A stretch of 11,462 nt of DNA from an uncultured Oscillospiraceae bacterium (GTDB taxonomy: Bacteria > Bacillota > Clostridia > Oscillospirales > Acutalibacteraceae). The position numbers and the translations under genes were made by a program. A model generated the notes under the pieces. The model searched no databases. It saw only the letters and a program-made list of their open reading frames with translations, and was not told the DNA's origin. Location of the stretch: the NCBI GenBank assembly GCA_902461995.1, contig CABQAA010000040.1, positions 1-11,462 on the forward strand, written 5' to 3'. The number at the start of each line of letters is the position of its first letter. Position 1 is the stretch's first letter. Below, piece by piece: positions 1-6,303 of the stretch.

Positions 1-55
1 GAGGAAAGAGAGAAAAACGGCGGGCGATCATCCGGGTGAACTTTACGACATGCCA

Positions 56-89
56 AAGCGGCCGACAGATTCGTCGGCCGCTTGTTTTT
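56..89 (+). terminator. Rho-independent terminator, plus strand, facing spoIIID
   Basis: A perfect 10-bp stem (56-65 with 74-83, arm AAGCGGCCGA) has an 8-base loop and is followed by GTTTTT. The U-run lies on the plus-strand side, so this ends a plus-strand transcript entering from left of the window. On the minus strand only a short TTT follows the stem, so it may also weakly end spoIIID. Confidence 0.7.
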
Positions 90-106
90 GCACGGATGGA
101 CCGGGT

Positions 107-361
107 TCAGGGATCTTCGTGCCGGTATTTTTCACGGGTGGCGATTCCACCCCGGATATGGCGCTGGGCTTTGTTCACCTCCAGCACATGGCGGACACGG
201 CCGTAAAGCTGCGGATTGACATTTTGCAGACGGTCGGATACGTCCTTATGTACGGTCGATTTGGATATATGAAACTTCTTGGCGGCGGCACGGACCGTCG
301 CGTTGTTTTCAATAATGTATTCGCCAAGTTCAATGGCCCTTTCTTCAACGGCTCCTTTCAC
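107..361 (-). CDS. spoIIID: Sporulation transcriptional regulator SpoIIID
   Basis: This is the small DNA-binding regulator that adjusts sigma-E-dependent gene expression in the mother cell during sporulation and helps switch on sigK. It is recognised from the helix-turn-helix stretch ATVRAAAKKFHISKSTVHKD, then DRLQNVNPQL and the basic C-terminal NKAQRHIRGGIATREKY, all closely matching the family. The family is about 80-95 residues and this is 84. I chose the GTG at 361 because AAGGGG (374-369) lies 7 bases upstream. An in-frame GTG at 370 would give 87 residues but overlaps that ribosome binding site. A good sigma-E promoter lies just upstream. The gene is divergent from the PHP operon and convergent with whatever lies left of the window. 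The stop is TGA. Confidence 0.95.
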   Translation of the reverse strand: MKGAVEERAIELGEYIIENNATVRAAAKKFHISKSTVHKDVSDRLQNVNPQLYGRVRHVLEVNKAQRHIRGGIATREKYRHEDP

Positions 362-391
362 ACGTATCACCCCTTGCTGTTACTTGCTACC

Positions 392-420
392 ATTCTATGC
401 GCCGCTTCCTGCGAGTATGC
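392..420 (-). promoter_or_regulatory. Putative sigma-E promoter of spoIIID
   Basis: On the minus strand, GCATACT (420-414) is followed after 14 bases by CATAGAAT (399-392). This fits the mother-cell sigma-E consensus, roughly KMATATT, 13-15 bases, CATACAMT, at 6 of 7 and 7 of 8 positions. The expected start near 385 gives a leader of about 24 bases that holds the AAGGGG ribosome binding site. spoIIID is known to belong to the sigma-E regulon in Bacillus and Clostridium, so site and gene agree. Confidence 0.7.
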
Positions 421-495
421 GCTGTTTTCAGGGGCCAAATAAGGGTCCACCATACCACGAAAAACAGGATAAACTGCCAGAATTTGTCAAGGGAC

Positions 496-524
496 TTGCC
501 TTTCTCATGGCAGGGGTGTATAAT
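496..524 (+). promoter_or_regulatory. Sigma-A promoter for the PHP operon
   Basis: TTGCCT (496-501) and a perfect TATAAT (519-524) are 17 bases apart on the plus strand. Transcription should start near 531, leaving a leader of about 110 bases before the PHP gene at 642. No better candidate lies in the 370-641 intergenic region. Confidence 0.7.
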
Positions 525-547
525 GAAACTATACGCAAATAAAAATC

Positions 548-606
548 GGGCATTATGCCCTTTTGGCAGCCGTTAATGGCGGAATGAGGCGGCTGCCGCT
601 GTTTTT
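548..606 (+). promoter_or_regulatory. Two terminator-like hairpins in the PHP operon leader
   Basis: The first is a 5-bp stem GGGCA-TTA-TGCCC (548-560) with an A-run before it and TTTT after it. The second pairs GGCAGCCG (565-572) with CGGCTGCC (590-597) around a 17-base loop, followed by GCTGTTTTT. Both lie between the promoter (496-524) and the PHP start (642). Either could act as an attenuator, or the second could end a transcript of about 75 bases. No known riboswitch class or T-box was recognised, so the role is unproven. Confidence 0.35.
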
Positions 607-641
607 AAGGGGTTTCCGCGCATCAACTTGGAGGTGTCAAC

Positions 642-1487
642 GTGGCCAGTGACCTACATTGCCATACGAAAATATCCGATGGGTCTATGGGGATCGAAGA
701 ATTGATCGCCATTGCCAAACGAAGGGGCCTCTCGGCGATTTCGGTGACCGACCACGACACGACAGCGGCGGCTACCCGGGCGGTAATCATCGGCCGCCGG
801 CAGGAATTGCAGGTGATCCATGGCGTGGAGTTTTCCACCATCGATAAATCCCGCGGAAAAAAAGCGCATCTTCTCTGCTATCAATGTGATACCCCCGACC
901 GGCTGGAGGGCCTCTGCCGCCGCACGGGGGAAAGCCGCCGGCAGGCGGCCATGGCCATGGTGCGTAAGGTGATGCGGTATTATCCCATCACCCCCGAGCT
1001 CATTGTGAAATGCGCCACCGGCAGTACAAATATCTACAAGCAGCATATCATGCACGCTCTGATGGATGCGGGTTATGCGGATGCTATTTACGGTGAGCTG
1101 TATCAAAAGCTGTTTGCGCCGGGCACGGGGTCCGCTCTGGTGGAGCCGGAGTATCCGGACGTCAAAGAGGTTCTCGAGCTCATCCACAGCGCGGGCGGGA
1201 TAGCGGTGCTGGCTCATCCCGTGCCTTATCAAAACGAGGATCTGCTGGAAGAACTCACCGCGCTGGGGCTGGACGGGGTTGAAGTGTGGCACCCCGATCA
1301 GACCGAGACCGATTCAGCAAGGCTGGCGGCGTTTGCTGCGGATCACGGCCTGCTGATGACAGGCGGATCCGACTTCCACGGCATGTATACAGCGTCGGCC
1401 AGACCGCTCGGCAGCACCCCGGTTCCGGACGAATGTGTCACGGCGCTGCTGGCATATAAAGACAAGAAAAAACGGAAAAACGCCTGA
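642..1487 (+). CDS. PHP-domain phosphoesterase (TrpH/YciV-like)
   Basis: This is a metal-dependent phosphoesterase of the PHP family, nearest in layout to the TrpH/YciV (RNase AM) group, which acts on nucleoside bisphosphates or RNA 5' ends. The four PHP motifs are visible: HCHTKISDG (H6, H8, D13), TDHD (36-39), E63 plus H76, and LAHP (H192) with GGSDFHG (D244, H246). These form the usual three-metal site. The 281 residues match the family length, and a helical insert lies between about 85 and 165. The GTG start at 642 has GGAGG 7 bases upstream. It is the first gene of a three-gene operon with a sigma-A promoter and a hairpin-rich leader. The exact substrate cannot be read from sequence. The protein has no signal peptide and is cytoplasmic. 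Confidence 0.9.
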   Translation: MASDLHCHTKISDGSMGIEELIAIAKRRGLSAISVTDHDTTAAATRAVIIGRRQELQVIHGVEFSTIDKSRGKKAHLLCYQCDTPDRLEGLCRRTGESRRQAAMAMVRKVMRYYPITPELIVKCATGSTNIYKQHIMHALMDAGYADAIYGELYQKLFAPGTGSALVEPEYPDVKEVLELIHSAGGIAVLAHPVPYQNEDLLEELTALGLDGVEVWHPDQTETDSARLAAFAADHGLLMTGGSDFHGMYTASARPLGSTPVPDECVTALLAYKDKKKRKNA

Positions 1488-1545
1488 TCAGCAGCACGGC
1501 CTCGGCAAGCAGGTCTTGCTGAAGGACGATAAAGGATGGTTCAAC

Positions 1546-1827
1546 ATGGCTTTTACGTATACACCCCGGGGCGTCTGCTCACGGTCGATTACATTTGATT
1601 TGGACAACGGCTTGGTCAAGAACGTCCGGTTCGAGGGCGGCTGCAGCGGCAATACCCAGGGCGTATCCCGGCTGGTGGAAGGCATGCCGGCCGAAGAGGC
1701 GATCCGGCGGCTGTCCGGCATTCGCTGCGGTTTTAAATCCACGTCTTGCCCGGATCAGCTCGCGGATGCGCTGAAAAAAGCGCTGGAGCAGTCCGGGGAA
1801 TCCCCCGAAGGCACGGCGAATTCTTAA
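1546..1827 (+). CDS. TSCPD-domain four-cysteine small protein (TIGR03905-like)
   Basis: A 93-residue protein of the TSCPD family, named for the STSCPD motif seen here at 65-70. Four cysteines (C11, C33, C61, C68) sit in the family pattern GVCS, GGCSGN, RCG and TSCPD, suggesting a metal site. The domain also occurs in NrdZ-type ribonucleotide reductases and in NrdR-like contexts, but the function of the stand-alone form is not established. An open frame extends upstream to 1435 through the end of the PHP gene. I chose the ATG at 1546 because the family begins at this point and AAAGGA lies about 9 bases upstream. It follows the PHP gene by 58 bases and precedes the next gene by 17, so all three are probably co-transcribed. 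Confidence 0.88.
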   Translation: MAFTYTPRGVCSRSITFDLDNGLVKNVRFEGGCSGNTQGVSRLVEGMPAEEAIRRLSGIRCGFKSTSCPDQLADALKKALEQSGESPEGTANS

Positions 1828-1844
1828 CAAAGGATGGAACCCTT

Positions 1845-2435
1845 ATGGCCATGCAGGAAGACAGCGATATGAAAATCGTCCCCGAAGGGGCGGTGGAAAT
1901 TCCCGAGCCGGCCGGAGACAGCGTGGAAGCAATGGCGCGTCTCCTGGACCGTGAGAAAAAGAACGGCAATCTCAGCAAGGCGCGCCGTCTGGGGGCCCGG
2001 ATGGCGGAGGAGGTTGCCTCGATCGAAGGCTATACCAGCGCGGCAAACGGCGCGGCTGAAAACCCGTCCCTGCTGACTCAGCGGCGGATTCTGATGGCGT
2101 TCGCCGTCGAAGTCGGGCTGGATGCGTTTCTGCCTAATAATTTGGTCGCCCAGTCTGCACAGAATGTGTTTTACGATACGCTGCGGATTCTGGCCCCGGA
2201 TTTTTACGACGACCTTCAGGAATCGGGGGCCTTTTCCTTCTATTACCTCTGCGTGCGGGACGGCCGCCAGGTCGAACGCCGTGTGGGGGAGAATTTTGCT
2301 TCCCTGTGCGGCCGGCCGGGCAGCGAATCCTATGCGCGGATGGGCGAAGAGCTGTACATCCGCTTCATCGCGCAGGTCCAGCGCCTGACCTGCGGCGAAC
2401 AGTTTACCTTCGTCAAGGACGGCGATACCCCCTGA
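1845..2435 (+). CDS. Hypothetical protein, last gene of the PHP-TSCPD operon
   Basis: I do not recognise this 196-residue protein. It has no signal peptide, membrane segment or familiar catalytic motif. The first 35 residues are acidic and low in complexity. Then come a charged helical stretch (about 38-65), a hydrophobic helix-rich core (about 78-140, including FAVEVGLDAFLPNN and a FYDTLRILAPDFYDDL segment), and a mixed C-terminal region with two cysteines. The ATG at 1845 has AAAGGA about 11 bases upstream. The open frame runs back to 1746 inside the TSCPD gene, but that part is a shadow of its neighbour. The gene starts 17 bases after the TSCPD stop and ends just before a strong terminator, so it belongs to the same operon. 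A soluble cytoplasmic role is inferred only from composition. Confidence 0.75.
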   Translation: MAMQEDSDMKIVPEGAVEIPEPAGDSVEAMARLLDREKKNGNLSKARRLGARMAEEVASIEGYTSAANGAAENPSLLTQRRILMAFAVEVGLDAFLPNNLVAQSAQNVFYDTLRILAPDFYDDLQESGAFSFYYLCVRDGRQVERRVGENFASLCGRPGSESYARMGEELYIRFIAQVQRLTCGEQFTFVKDGDTP

Positions 2436-2446
2436 ACCAATAAACG

Positions 2447-2480
2447 ATGCCCCCGGAAGCCTGCCTTCCGGGGGCATTTT
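2447..2480. terminator. Strong bidirectional terminator between convergent genes
   Basis: A perfect 13-bp stem (2447-2459 with 2465-2477, arm ATGCCCCCGGAAG) has a 5-base loop and is followed by TTTT on the plus strand. On the minus strand the hairpin begins within five bases of the stop codon of the small gene (TGA at 2482-2480) and is followed by CGTTTATT. It can therefore serve both convergent genes, best on the plus strand. Confidence 0.85.
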
Positions 2481-2731
2481 CATTCGTCCATGCTGCGATT
2501 TTCGAGGAACGCCGCGCAGGCCAGCCGCAAGCCGTCGCAAAAGCCCTCGCGGTAGTTGGAGAGGGCCGCGCTCTCGACCAGGAGGTTTTTCCCGTCCACC
2601 AGGCGGAGCAGGCGTTTGCGGTCGTCCCGGTTCAGGGTCTGCCTCAATTCGTCCCACAGGCTTGACGCCTCCGGCGTGTCCCTCGGCAGAGTATAATGCG
2701 CGTCCACGATTTCGGATAAAATAGAATCCAT
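2480..2731 (-). CDS. Small DUF6809-like protein of unknown function
   Basis: An 83-residue, largely helical, charged protein without signal peptide or membrane segment. The pattern near the C-terminus, ESAALSNYREGFCDGLRLA (about 52-70), resembles the FxxGFRLG signature of small clostridial DUF6809 proteins, whose function is unknown. This assignment is by eye and tentative. I chose the ATG at 2731 because GGAGGG (2743-2738) lies 6 bases upstream. The ATG at 2737 abuts that site and is too close. The gene is divergent from the XRE regulator, and its promoter carries repeated sites that the regulator may bind. Its GC content is like the surrounding genome, unlike the regulator gene. Confidence 0.75.
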   Translation of the reverse strand: MDSILSEIVDAHYTLPRDTPEASSLWDELRQTLNRDDRKRLLRLVDGKNLLVESAALSNYREGFCDGLRLACAAFLENRSMDE

Positions 2732-2744
2732 TTTCATCCCTCCG

Positions 2745-2809
2745 CTTATAGCTTACAGCAATAATAGCACAATTGGAGCAAGATGTAAAGCTATAAGCTA
2801 TAATTTACA
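2745..2809. repeat. Three TATAGCTTTACA-type half-sites, candidate XRE operators
   Basis: Copy A, CTTATAGCTTACA (2745-2757), is on the plus strand. Copy B, CTTATAGCTTTACA, is on the minus strand (2797-2784). Copy C, CTATAATTTACA (2798-2809), is on the plus strand and abuts B. B supplies the TTTACA -35 box of the minus promoter and C that of the plus promoter, while A lies over the expected minus-strand start. This suggests a regulator blocking both promoters, plausibly the adjacent HTH protein. That link is inference. Confidence 0.55.
2761..2789 (-). promoter_or_regulatory. Sigma-A promoter for the DUF6809-like gene
   Basis: On the minus strand, TTTACA (2789-2784) and TATTAT (2766-2761) are separated by 17 bases. 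The start should fall near 2754, about 23 bases before the ATG at 2731. The -35 box is part of half-site B. Confidence 0.6.
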
Positions 2810-2832
2810 AAAAGGAACGAACCCTCTATGAT
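2804..2832 (+). promoter_or_regulatory. Sigma-A promoter for the XRE regulator gene
   Basis: TTTACA (2804-2809) and TATGAT (2827-2832) are 17 bases apart on the plus strand. The start near 2839 would leave a very short leader with GGAGGG at 2841-2846. The -35 box is part of half-site C. A TATAAT at 2799-2804 is an alternative -10 but has no well-placed -35. Confidence 0.55.
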
Positions 2833-2853
2833 AGAATATAGGAGGGCTGTTTC

Positions 2854-3066
2854 ATGAGGGACGATTACAGAACTATTATAAAAGAAGCGAGAATATCTCA
2901 AGGACTGAGTCAAAATAAACTGGCTAAACTAGTCGGCATATCACAGCCCTTTATGCGAGAAATTGAAAACGGACGAAAGAATCCGTCCATCGATGTCCTG
3001 TTCCGCATTTGTGACGTGCTGGGAATCGAGATCACCTTTACGGTCAAGTCCGCATCCTCCGAATAA
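2854..3066 (+). CDS. Small XRE-family helix-turn-helix regulator
   Basis: A 70-residue Cro/CI-type DNA-binding protein made of little more than the five-helix domain. Residues 8-62 fit the XRE HTH pattern: KEARISQGLSQNKLAKLVGI, then SQPFMREIENGRKNPSIDVL and FRICDVLGI. The SQ...LA...I and REIENG signatures are intact. It has no sensor or dimerisation domain, so it probably acts as a dimer through the domain itself. The start is supported by GGAGGG 7 bases upstream. The reading frame is AT-rich and uses codons such as ATA, AGA and CTA that are rarer in its GC-rich neighbours, hinting at a separate origin. It is divergent from the small DUF6809-like gene, and the shared promoter region carries repeated half-sites, so autoregulation is likely. 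Its own terminator follows at once. Confidence 0.9.
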   Translation: MRDDYRTIIKEARISQGLSQNKLAKLVGISQPFMREIENGRKNPSIDVLFRICDVLGIEITFTVKSASSE

Positions 3067-3071
3067 GCGCC

Positions 3072-3099
3072 GCCCGCCCTCCAGGGGGCGGGCTTTTTT
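3072..3099 (+). terminator. Rho-independent terminator of the XRE gene
   Basis: An 8-bp all-GC stem, GCCCGCCC (3072-3079) with GGGCGGGC (3086-3093), has a 6-base loop and six T residues (3094-3099). It begins only 5 bases after the stop codon of the regulator. Confidence 0.9.
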
Positions 3100-3218
3100 G
3101 GCCCTTTTCCAAGCAAAACGCCTCCGCGCGCATGATGACGGCAGCAGAAACCATACTAATGGCGTCATGGATTATGTTTCGGGCCAAAACGGCTGGAAAA
3201 CGGACAGGATGCGACAAA

Positions 3219-4571
3219 ATGGAAAAAGGACGGTACGGCCTGCCGACCGTGATCGCTATGATTGTGGGGATCGTGATCGGGTCGGGTATTTTCTTTAAAA
3301 GCGACAATATCCTTCTCGCCACGGGCGGCAGCGTGCCGCTGGGGGTGGCGGTGTTTCTGCTCGGCGCCGTCGGCATCGTGTTCGGCGGGCTCTGCCTGGG
3401 CGAACTGGCCTCCCGGACCGACCGCAGCGGCGGCATCATCGCCTACGCAGAGGATCTCGCGGGGCCCCCGGCCGCCGCGGTGTTCGGCTGGTTCCAGTCC
3501 TTCGTCTATCTGCCCGCCATCATTACGGTGGTATCCTTCGCGGTTGGTGTTTACGCCTGTCAGCTCTTTGGATGGGGACGGAACTTAGGACCCGAATCGC
3601 TTTTTCTGCTCAAAATGGGAATCGGCATGATTTTCACGCTGCTCTGCTATTTGGTCAACAGCCTGTCGGCCCGGCTGGGCGGCTGGTTTCAAAATGCCTC
3701 CGCCCTGGCCAAGCTGGTGCCGCTGCTGGTCGTCGGGGTGTGCGGCCTGCTCTTCGGCCGTCCGGATCTGGCCGCGGAAGAAACCGCTCCCGCCCCGTCC
3801 GACGGCGCAGGATGGATCAGCGCCATCGCCCCCATCGCTTTTGCCTTTGACGGCTGGACGGTAGCGGCCTCGATTTCGAGCGAGGTCAAACGGGCAAAGC
3901 GGAACGTGCCTCTGGCCCTAGTCCTCTCGCCGGTCTGCATCCTGCTGCTGTATATCCTGTATTTCGTAGGAATTTCCCGCTATCTCGGGCCCGAGGTGGT
4001 GATGGAGCGGGGGGATGCCCACGTGGAGCTGGCGGCCGTCCATTTGCTGGGCGGCGGCGGGTCCAAAGCGTTGCTCACGTTTGTTCTGATCTCGGTGATG
4101 GGCACGGTCAACGGTCTGGTGCTCGGCAGCATCCGCCTGCCCCACGCCCTGGCCCTGCGGGGCCTTCTCCCCGGATCGAGAATTCTCGCCCGGGAGCATC
4201 CCCGCTTCCACATGCCGCTCGCGTCGGCGGGACTGGCCTATCTCGTCTCCCTGGTGTGGGCCGTTCTCCATATGGCGGCGGTAAACTGGCACCTGCTGCC
4301 GAACTCCGATGTGTCCGAGGTCGCGGTCGGGCTGAGCTACGGGCTGTATATCGCGCTCTATTGGCAGGTCTTCCGCCTCTACCGCCGGGGCGACGTCAAA
4401 GGACCGCTGCGGGGGATGGTTTTTCCCCTGCTCGCCGCGGCCGGCGGGATATTGATCCTGTCCGGGACCATGCACCACAAGCTCTTCTGGCCCTATGCGG
4501 GGCTGTGCGTTCTGCTCCTGCTCGCCGCCGCGCTCTATGCCCGCCGCGCCGCGCGATCCGGGCCTGCATAA
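3219..4571 (+). CDS. APC-superfamily amino-acid permease (LAT/SteT-like)
   Basis: An integral membrane transporter of 450 residues with about twelve hydrophobic segments, the usual size for the amino acid-polyamine-cation superfamily. TM1 carries the substrate-binding motif GSGIFFK (21-27). TM6 carries FAFDGW (208-213), followed by SSEVKRAKRNVP, the loop typical of the L-type amino-acid/SteT exchanger group. Uptake or exchange of a neutral amino acid is therefore likely, but the substrate cannot be specified. An open frame runs back to 3132. I start at the ATG at 3219 because the family begins with a short charged tail directly before TM1 and AGGA lies 9 bases upstream. This ribosome binding site is weaker than in neighbouring genes. 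No terminator follows, and the next gene has its own promoter. Confidence 0.9.
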   Translation: MEKGRYGLPTVIAMIVGIVIGSGIFFKSDNILLATGGSVPLGVAVFLLGAVGIVFGGLCLGELASRTDRSGGIIAYAEDLAGPPAAAVFGWFQSFVYLPAIITVVSFAVGVYACQLFGWGRNLGPESLFLLKMGIGMIFTLLCYLVNSLSARLGGWFQNASALAKLVPLLVVGVCGLLFGRPDLAAEETAPAPSDGAGWISAIAPIAFAFDGWTVAASISSEVKRAKRNVPLALVLSPVCILLLYILYFVGISRYLGPEVVMERGDAHVELAAVHLLGGGGSKALLTFVLISVMGTVNGLVLGSIRLPHALALRGLLPGSRILAREHPRFHMPLASAGLAYLVSLVWAVLHMAAVNWHLLPNSDVSEVAVGLSYGLYIALYWQVFRLYRRGDVKGPLRGMVFPLLAAAGGILILSGTMHHKLFWPYAGLCVLLLLAAALYARRAARSGPA

Positions 4572-4574
4572 AGC

Positions 4575-4603
4575 TGGACAGACCCCGCGCACTATGGTAA
4601 AAT
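4575..4603 (+). promoter_or_regulatory. Extended -10 sigma-A promoter
   Basis: TGGACA (4575-4580) and TAAAAT (4598-4603) are 17 bases apart, with TGG directly before the -10 box giving an extended -10. The -35 box begins 4 bases after the permease stop. It drives the winged-helix gene at 4640 independently of the permease. Confidence 0.65.
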
Positions 4604-4639
4604 AAGGAAAAACGGGTTATGCCCGTGAGGAGGTGCCGC

Positions 4640-5728
4640 ATGGATCGCTTTGCCTGGAAAGACTTGATCGCCCTGCGCATGGAGCGGCTTTGCCTGCCGG
4701 CGGAGAACCGGCCGGGTGGGACGAAACGGCTGGAGGACTACGACACCCTGTTCCGCGACCTGTCACCGGTTCCCACCATCGCCTGGTGTGCTCCGGGCAC
4801 GCCGCCCAGCCTGACGTCTCACGCGGGATTCGACGATGAAGCCTATAATGCCCGGCGCCGCGCGTCCCGTGCCATTCTCAAAGGCCGCTTCGGCAGCCGG
4901 ATTGCCTATGTCGCGGCAGAGGATCTCGAGCTGTACGCCTGTCTTTACCGCAAGCCGCTGCCCCGCCTGACCTTGGCGCAGGAACGCATGCTCTCTCTGC
5001 TTGGGCGGGAAGGGCCGATGAATATCGGTCTGATCAAGGAGATCACCGGGCTGCCGGTCAAGGAGATCACCCCGATTCTCCATCGGCTGCAGGAGGCGTT
5101 TCTCGTATATGAGGATCAGGTGGACAGCGAAGGGGATCGCGGATTTTATGTCTTTGAATCGGAATTTCCCGATGTCGACTCCTCTCGCTATGGCCGGATA
5201 GAAGCCCTGGAGCGGGTCCTGCCCCGCCTGGCGCGGCGGATGGTTTTCCTGCGGGAGGACGCCGCGGCGGAGGTCTACGGACTCCCCCTCAAAGATATCC
5301 GCACCGCTTTGGCGAGACTCGGAGAACAGGGCGTTCTGCGCGCGGTCGACTGCGGCGGACAAATCGGGTGGATGCCGGCGGAAGATGCGGACGGCTGGGA
5401 GCCGCAGCGGTTCGAACCCGTCCGGGGTGTGCTGGCGGTCCAGCGGAACAGCGTGCTGATGCGGGCGGAGGACAAGATGGTCAAAGCCTCCTTCGCGGGG
5501 CCAGGTGAAGTGTTGTGCGGGCTGCTGATCGACGGTGAGATTCAGGGCGTCGTGCGGGGACGGTTCAAGTTCGGTCCCCATCTCCTCGAGGATGTGCGCC
5601 TCAGCCTTCCTGCTGGGGAACGCATCGACAGGCGGGAAGAAATCCTCACGGCGGTTTACCGGATGTTCGACCGGGAGAAAAGCCCTCTGCAGAACTATGA
5701 CGGCATTCCTCTGCAAAGACTTTCATAA
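4640..5728 (+). CDS. Winged-helix protein, distantly AlkZ/HTH_42-like
   Basis: A 362-residue soluble protein. The plan resembles the HTH_42 (AlkZ/YcaQ DNA glycosylase-like) family: an N-terminal part with RMERLCLP and AWCAPGTPPSL, an ILKGRFGSRIAYV segment, a first winged-helix unit (about 108-165), a second (about 195-245), and a C-terminal beta-rich part with LIDGEIQGVVRGRFKFG. This assignment is by eye and tentative. The Q-x-Q/Q-x-D catalytic motif of true AlkZ enzymes is not visible; the first 115 residues contain almost no glutamine. DNA binding without base excision is thus possible. The ATG at 4640 has AGGAGGT 5 bases upstream; the in-frame ATG at 4619 lies before that site and was rejected. 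It has its own promoter and no clear terminator behind it. Confidence 0.8.
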   Translation: MDRFAWKDLIALRMERLCLPAENRPGGTKRLEDYDTLFRDLSPVPTIAWCAPGTPPSLTSHAGFDDEAYNARRRASRAILKGRFGSRIAYVAAEDLELYACLYRKPLPRLTLAQERMLSLLGREGPMNIGLIKEITGLPVKEITPILHRLQEAFLVYEDQVDSEGDRGFYVFESEFPDVDSSRYGRIEALERVLPRLARRMVFLREDAAAEVYGLPLKDIRTALARLGEQGVLRAVDCGGQIGWMPAEDADGWEPQRFEPVRGVLAVQRNSVLMRAEDKMVKASFAGPGEVLCGLLIDGEIQGVVRGRFKFGPHLLEDVRLSLPAGERIDRREEILTAVYRMFDREKSPLQNYDGIPLQRLS

Positions 5729-5868
5729 TGAACGGTCTTCACGCGAAACAAAGGGCTAGACCAGGAGAAACCGACAATCGCAAAAACGCCGGCTTTTCCA
5801 AAAATAAAAGGGTATAGGCGGCCCCGCCAGTCGGGTCCGTCCTTAAACCCACAGGAGGGAAATCCGCT

Positions 5869-6231
5869 ATGGAGCTTGCCGGTCTGTGCATTCGGACGAA
5901 TGACGTGCGGCGCCTGGCCGCTTTTTACAAAATGATTCTGGAAACCACATCCGACTGTGACGATGAAATTCACCAGGAAATTTGCACGAATGGGGCAGCG
6001 CTGGCCATATTAAAAGACAGCGGATCCGCCCCTTCCGGACGCGGCGCGGTATCGATGGTGTTTACGGTAGACGATGTGGATCGGCAATTTGAGCGGCTGA
6101 AAACGCTGGGTGTGGATATCCTGAATCCTCCCACCGTCCGGCCATGGGGAGCCAAAAACATGGAGATTGCCGATCCAGATGGCAATCCGGTCGTTTTTCG
6201 CAGTTTCCCCCATACGGAACCGCAGCGCTGA
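5869..6231 (+). CDS. VOC-family (glyoxalase/bleomycin-resistance fold) protein
   Basis: A 120-residue protein of the vicinal oxygen chelate superfamily, with two beta-alpha-beta-beta-beta modules. Family features are LCIRTNDVRRLAAFYKMIL at 6-24, a VFTVDDVDRQFERLKTLGVDI stretch at the start of the second module, and the closing MEIADPDGNPVVF. The position that usually holds the first metal-binding histidine appears to be C7, so metal binding may be altered. VOC proteins include glyoxalases, dioxygenases, fosfomycin/bleomycin resistance proteins and non-enzymatic binders, and the sequence does not decide among them. The ATG has AGGAGGG about 10 bases upstream. The 140 bases upstream of it contain no promoter or terminator I could support, so read-through from the winged-helix gene is possible. 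A strong hairpin follows. Confidence 0.9.
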   Translation: MELAGLCIRTNDVRRLAAFYKMILETTSDCDDEIHQEICTNGAALAILKDSGSAPSGRGAVSMVFTVDDVDRQFERLKTLGVDILNPPTVRPWGAKNMEIADPDGNPVVFRSFPHTEPQR

Positions 6232-6266
6232 CAAAAACGGTCCGCGCCTTACATGGGTATTGTGAA

Positions 6267-6303
6267 AAAATCGGCGGCAGGTGTTTTACCTGCCGCCGAT
6301 TTT
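6267..6303. terminator. Bidirectional terminator between convergent genes
   Basis: A perfect 16-bp stem (6267-6282 with 6288-6303), including A/T-rich ends that give an AAAA...TTTT arrangement on both strands, has a 5-base loop. It ends the VOC transcript on the plus strand. It is also the only convincing terminator downstream of the minus-strand lipoprotein gene, 76 bases past its stop. A second hairpin at 6337-6358 lacks a T-run. Confidence 0.85.

Noticed and set aside
1..39. Possible 3' end of a plus-strand gene (EEREKNGGRSSG then TGA), 16 bases before the terminator at 56-89
   Set aside because: The terminator implies a plus-strand gene upstream, but twelve residues without a recognisable motif do not prove the frame; two other frames are also open here.
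1824..2657. Minus-strand open frame of 277 codons over the unknown gene of the PHP operon
   Set aside because: It runs through the strong terminator at 2447-2480, overlaps a better-supported minus-strand gene, and has shadow-like composition.
3130..3159. Sigma-E-like site GCATGAT, 15 bases, CATACTAA upstream of the permease
   Set aside because: Only 5 of 7 and 6 of 8 matches, and no functional reason to expect mother-cell expression; too weak to annotate.
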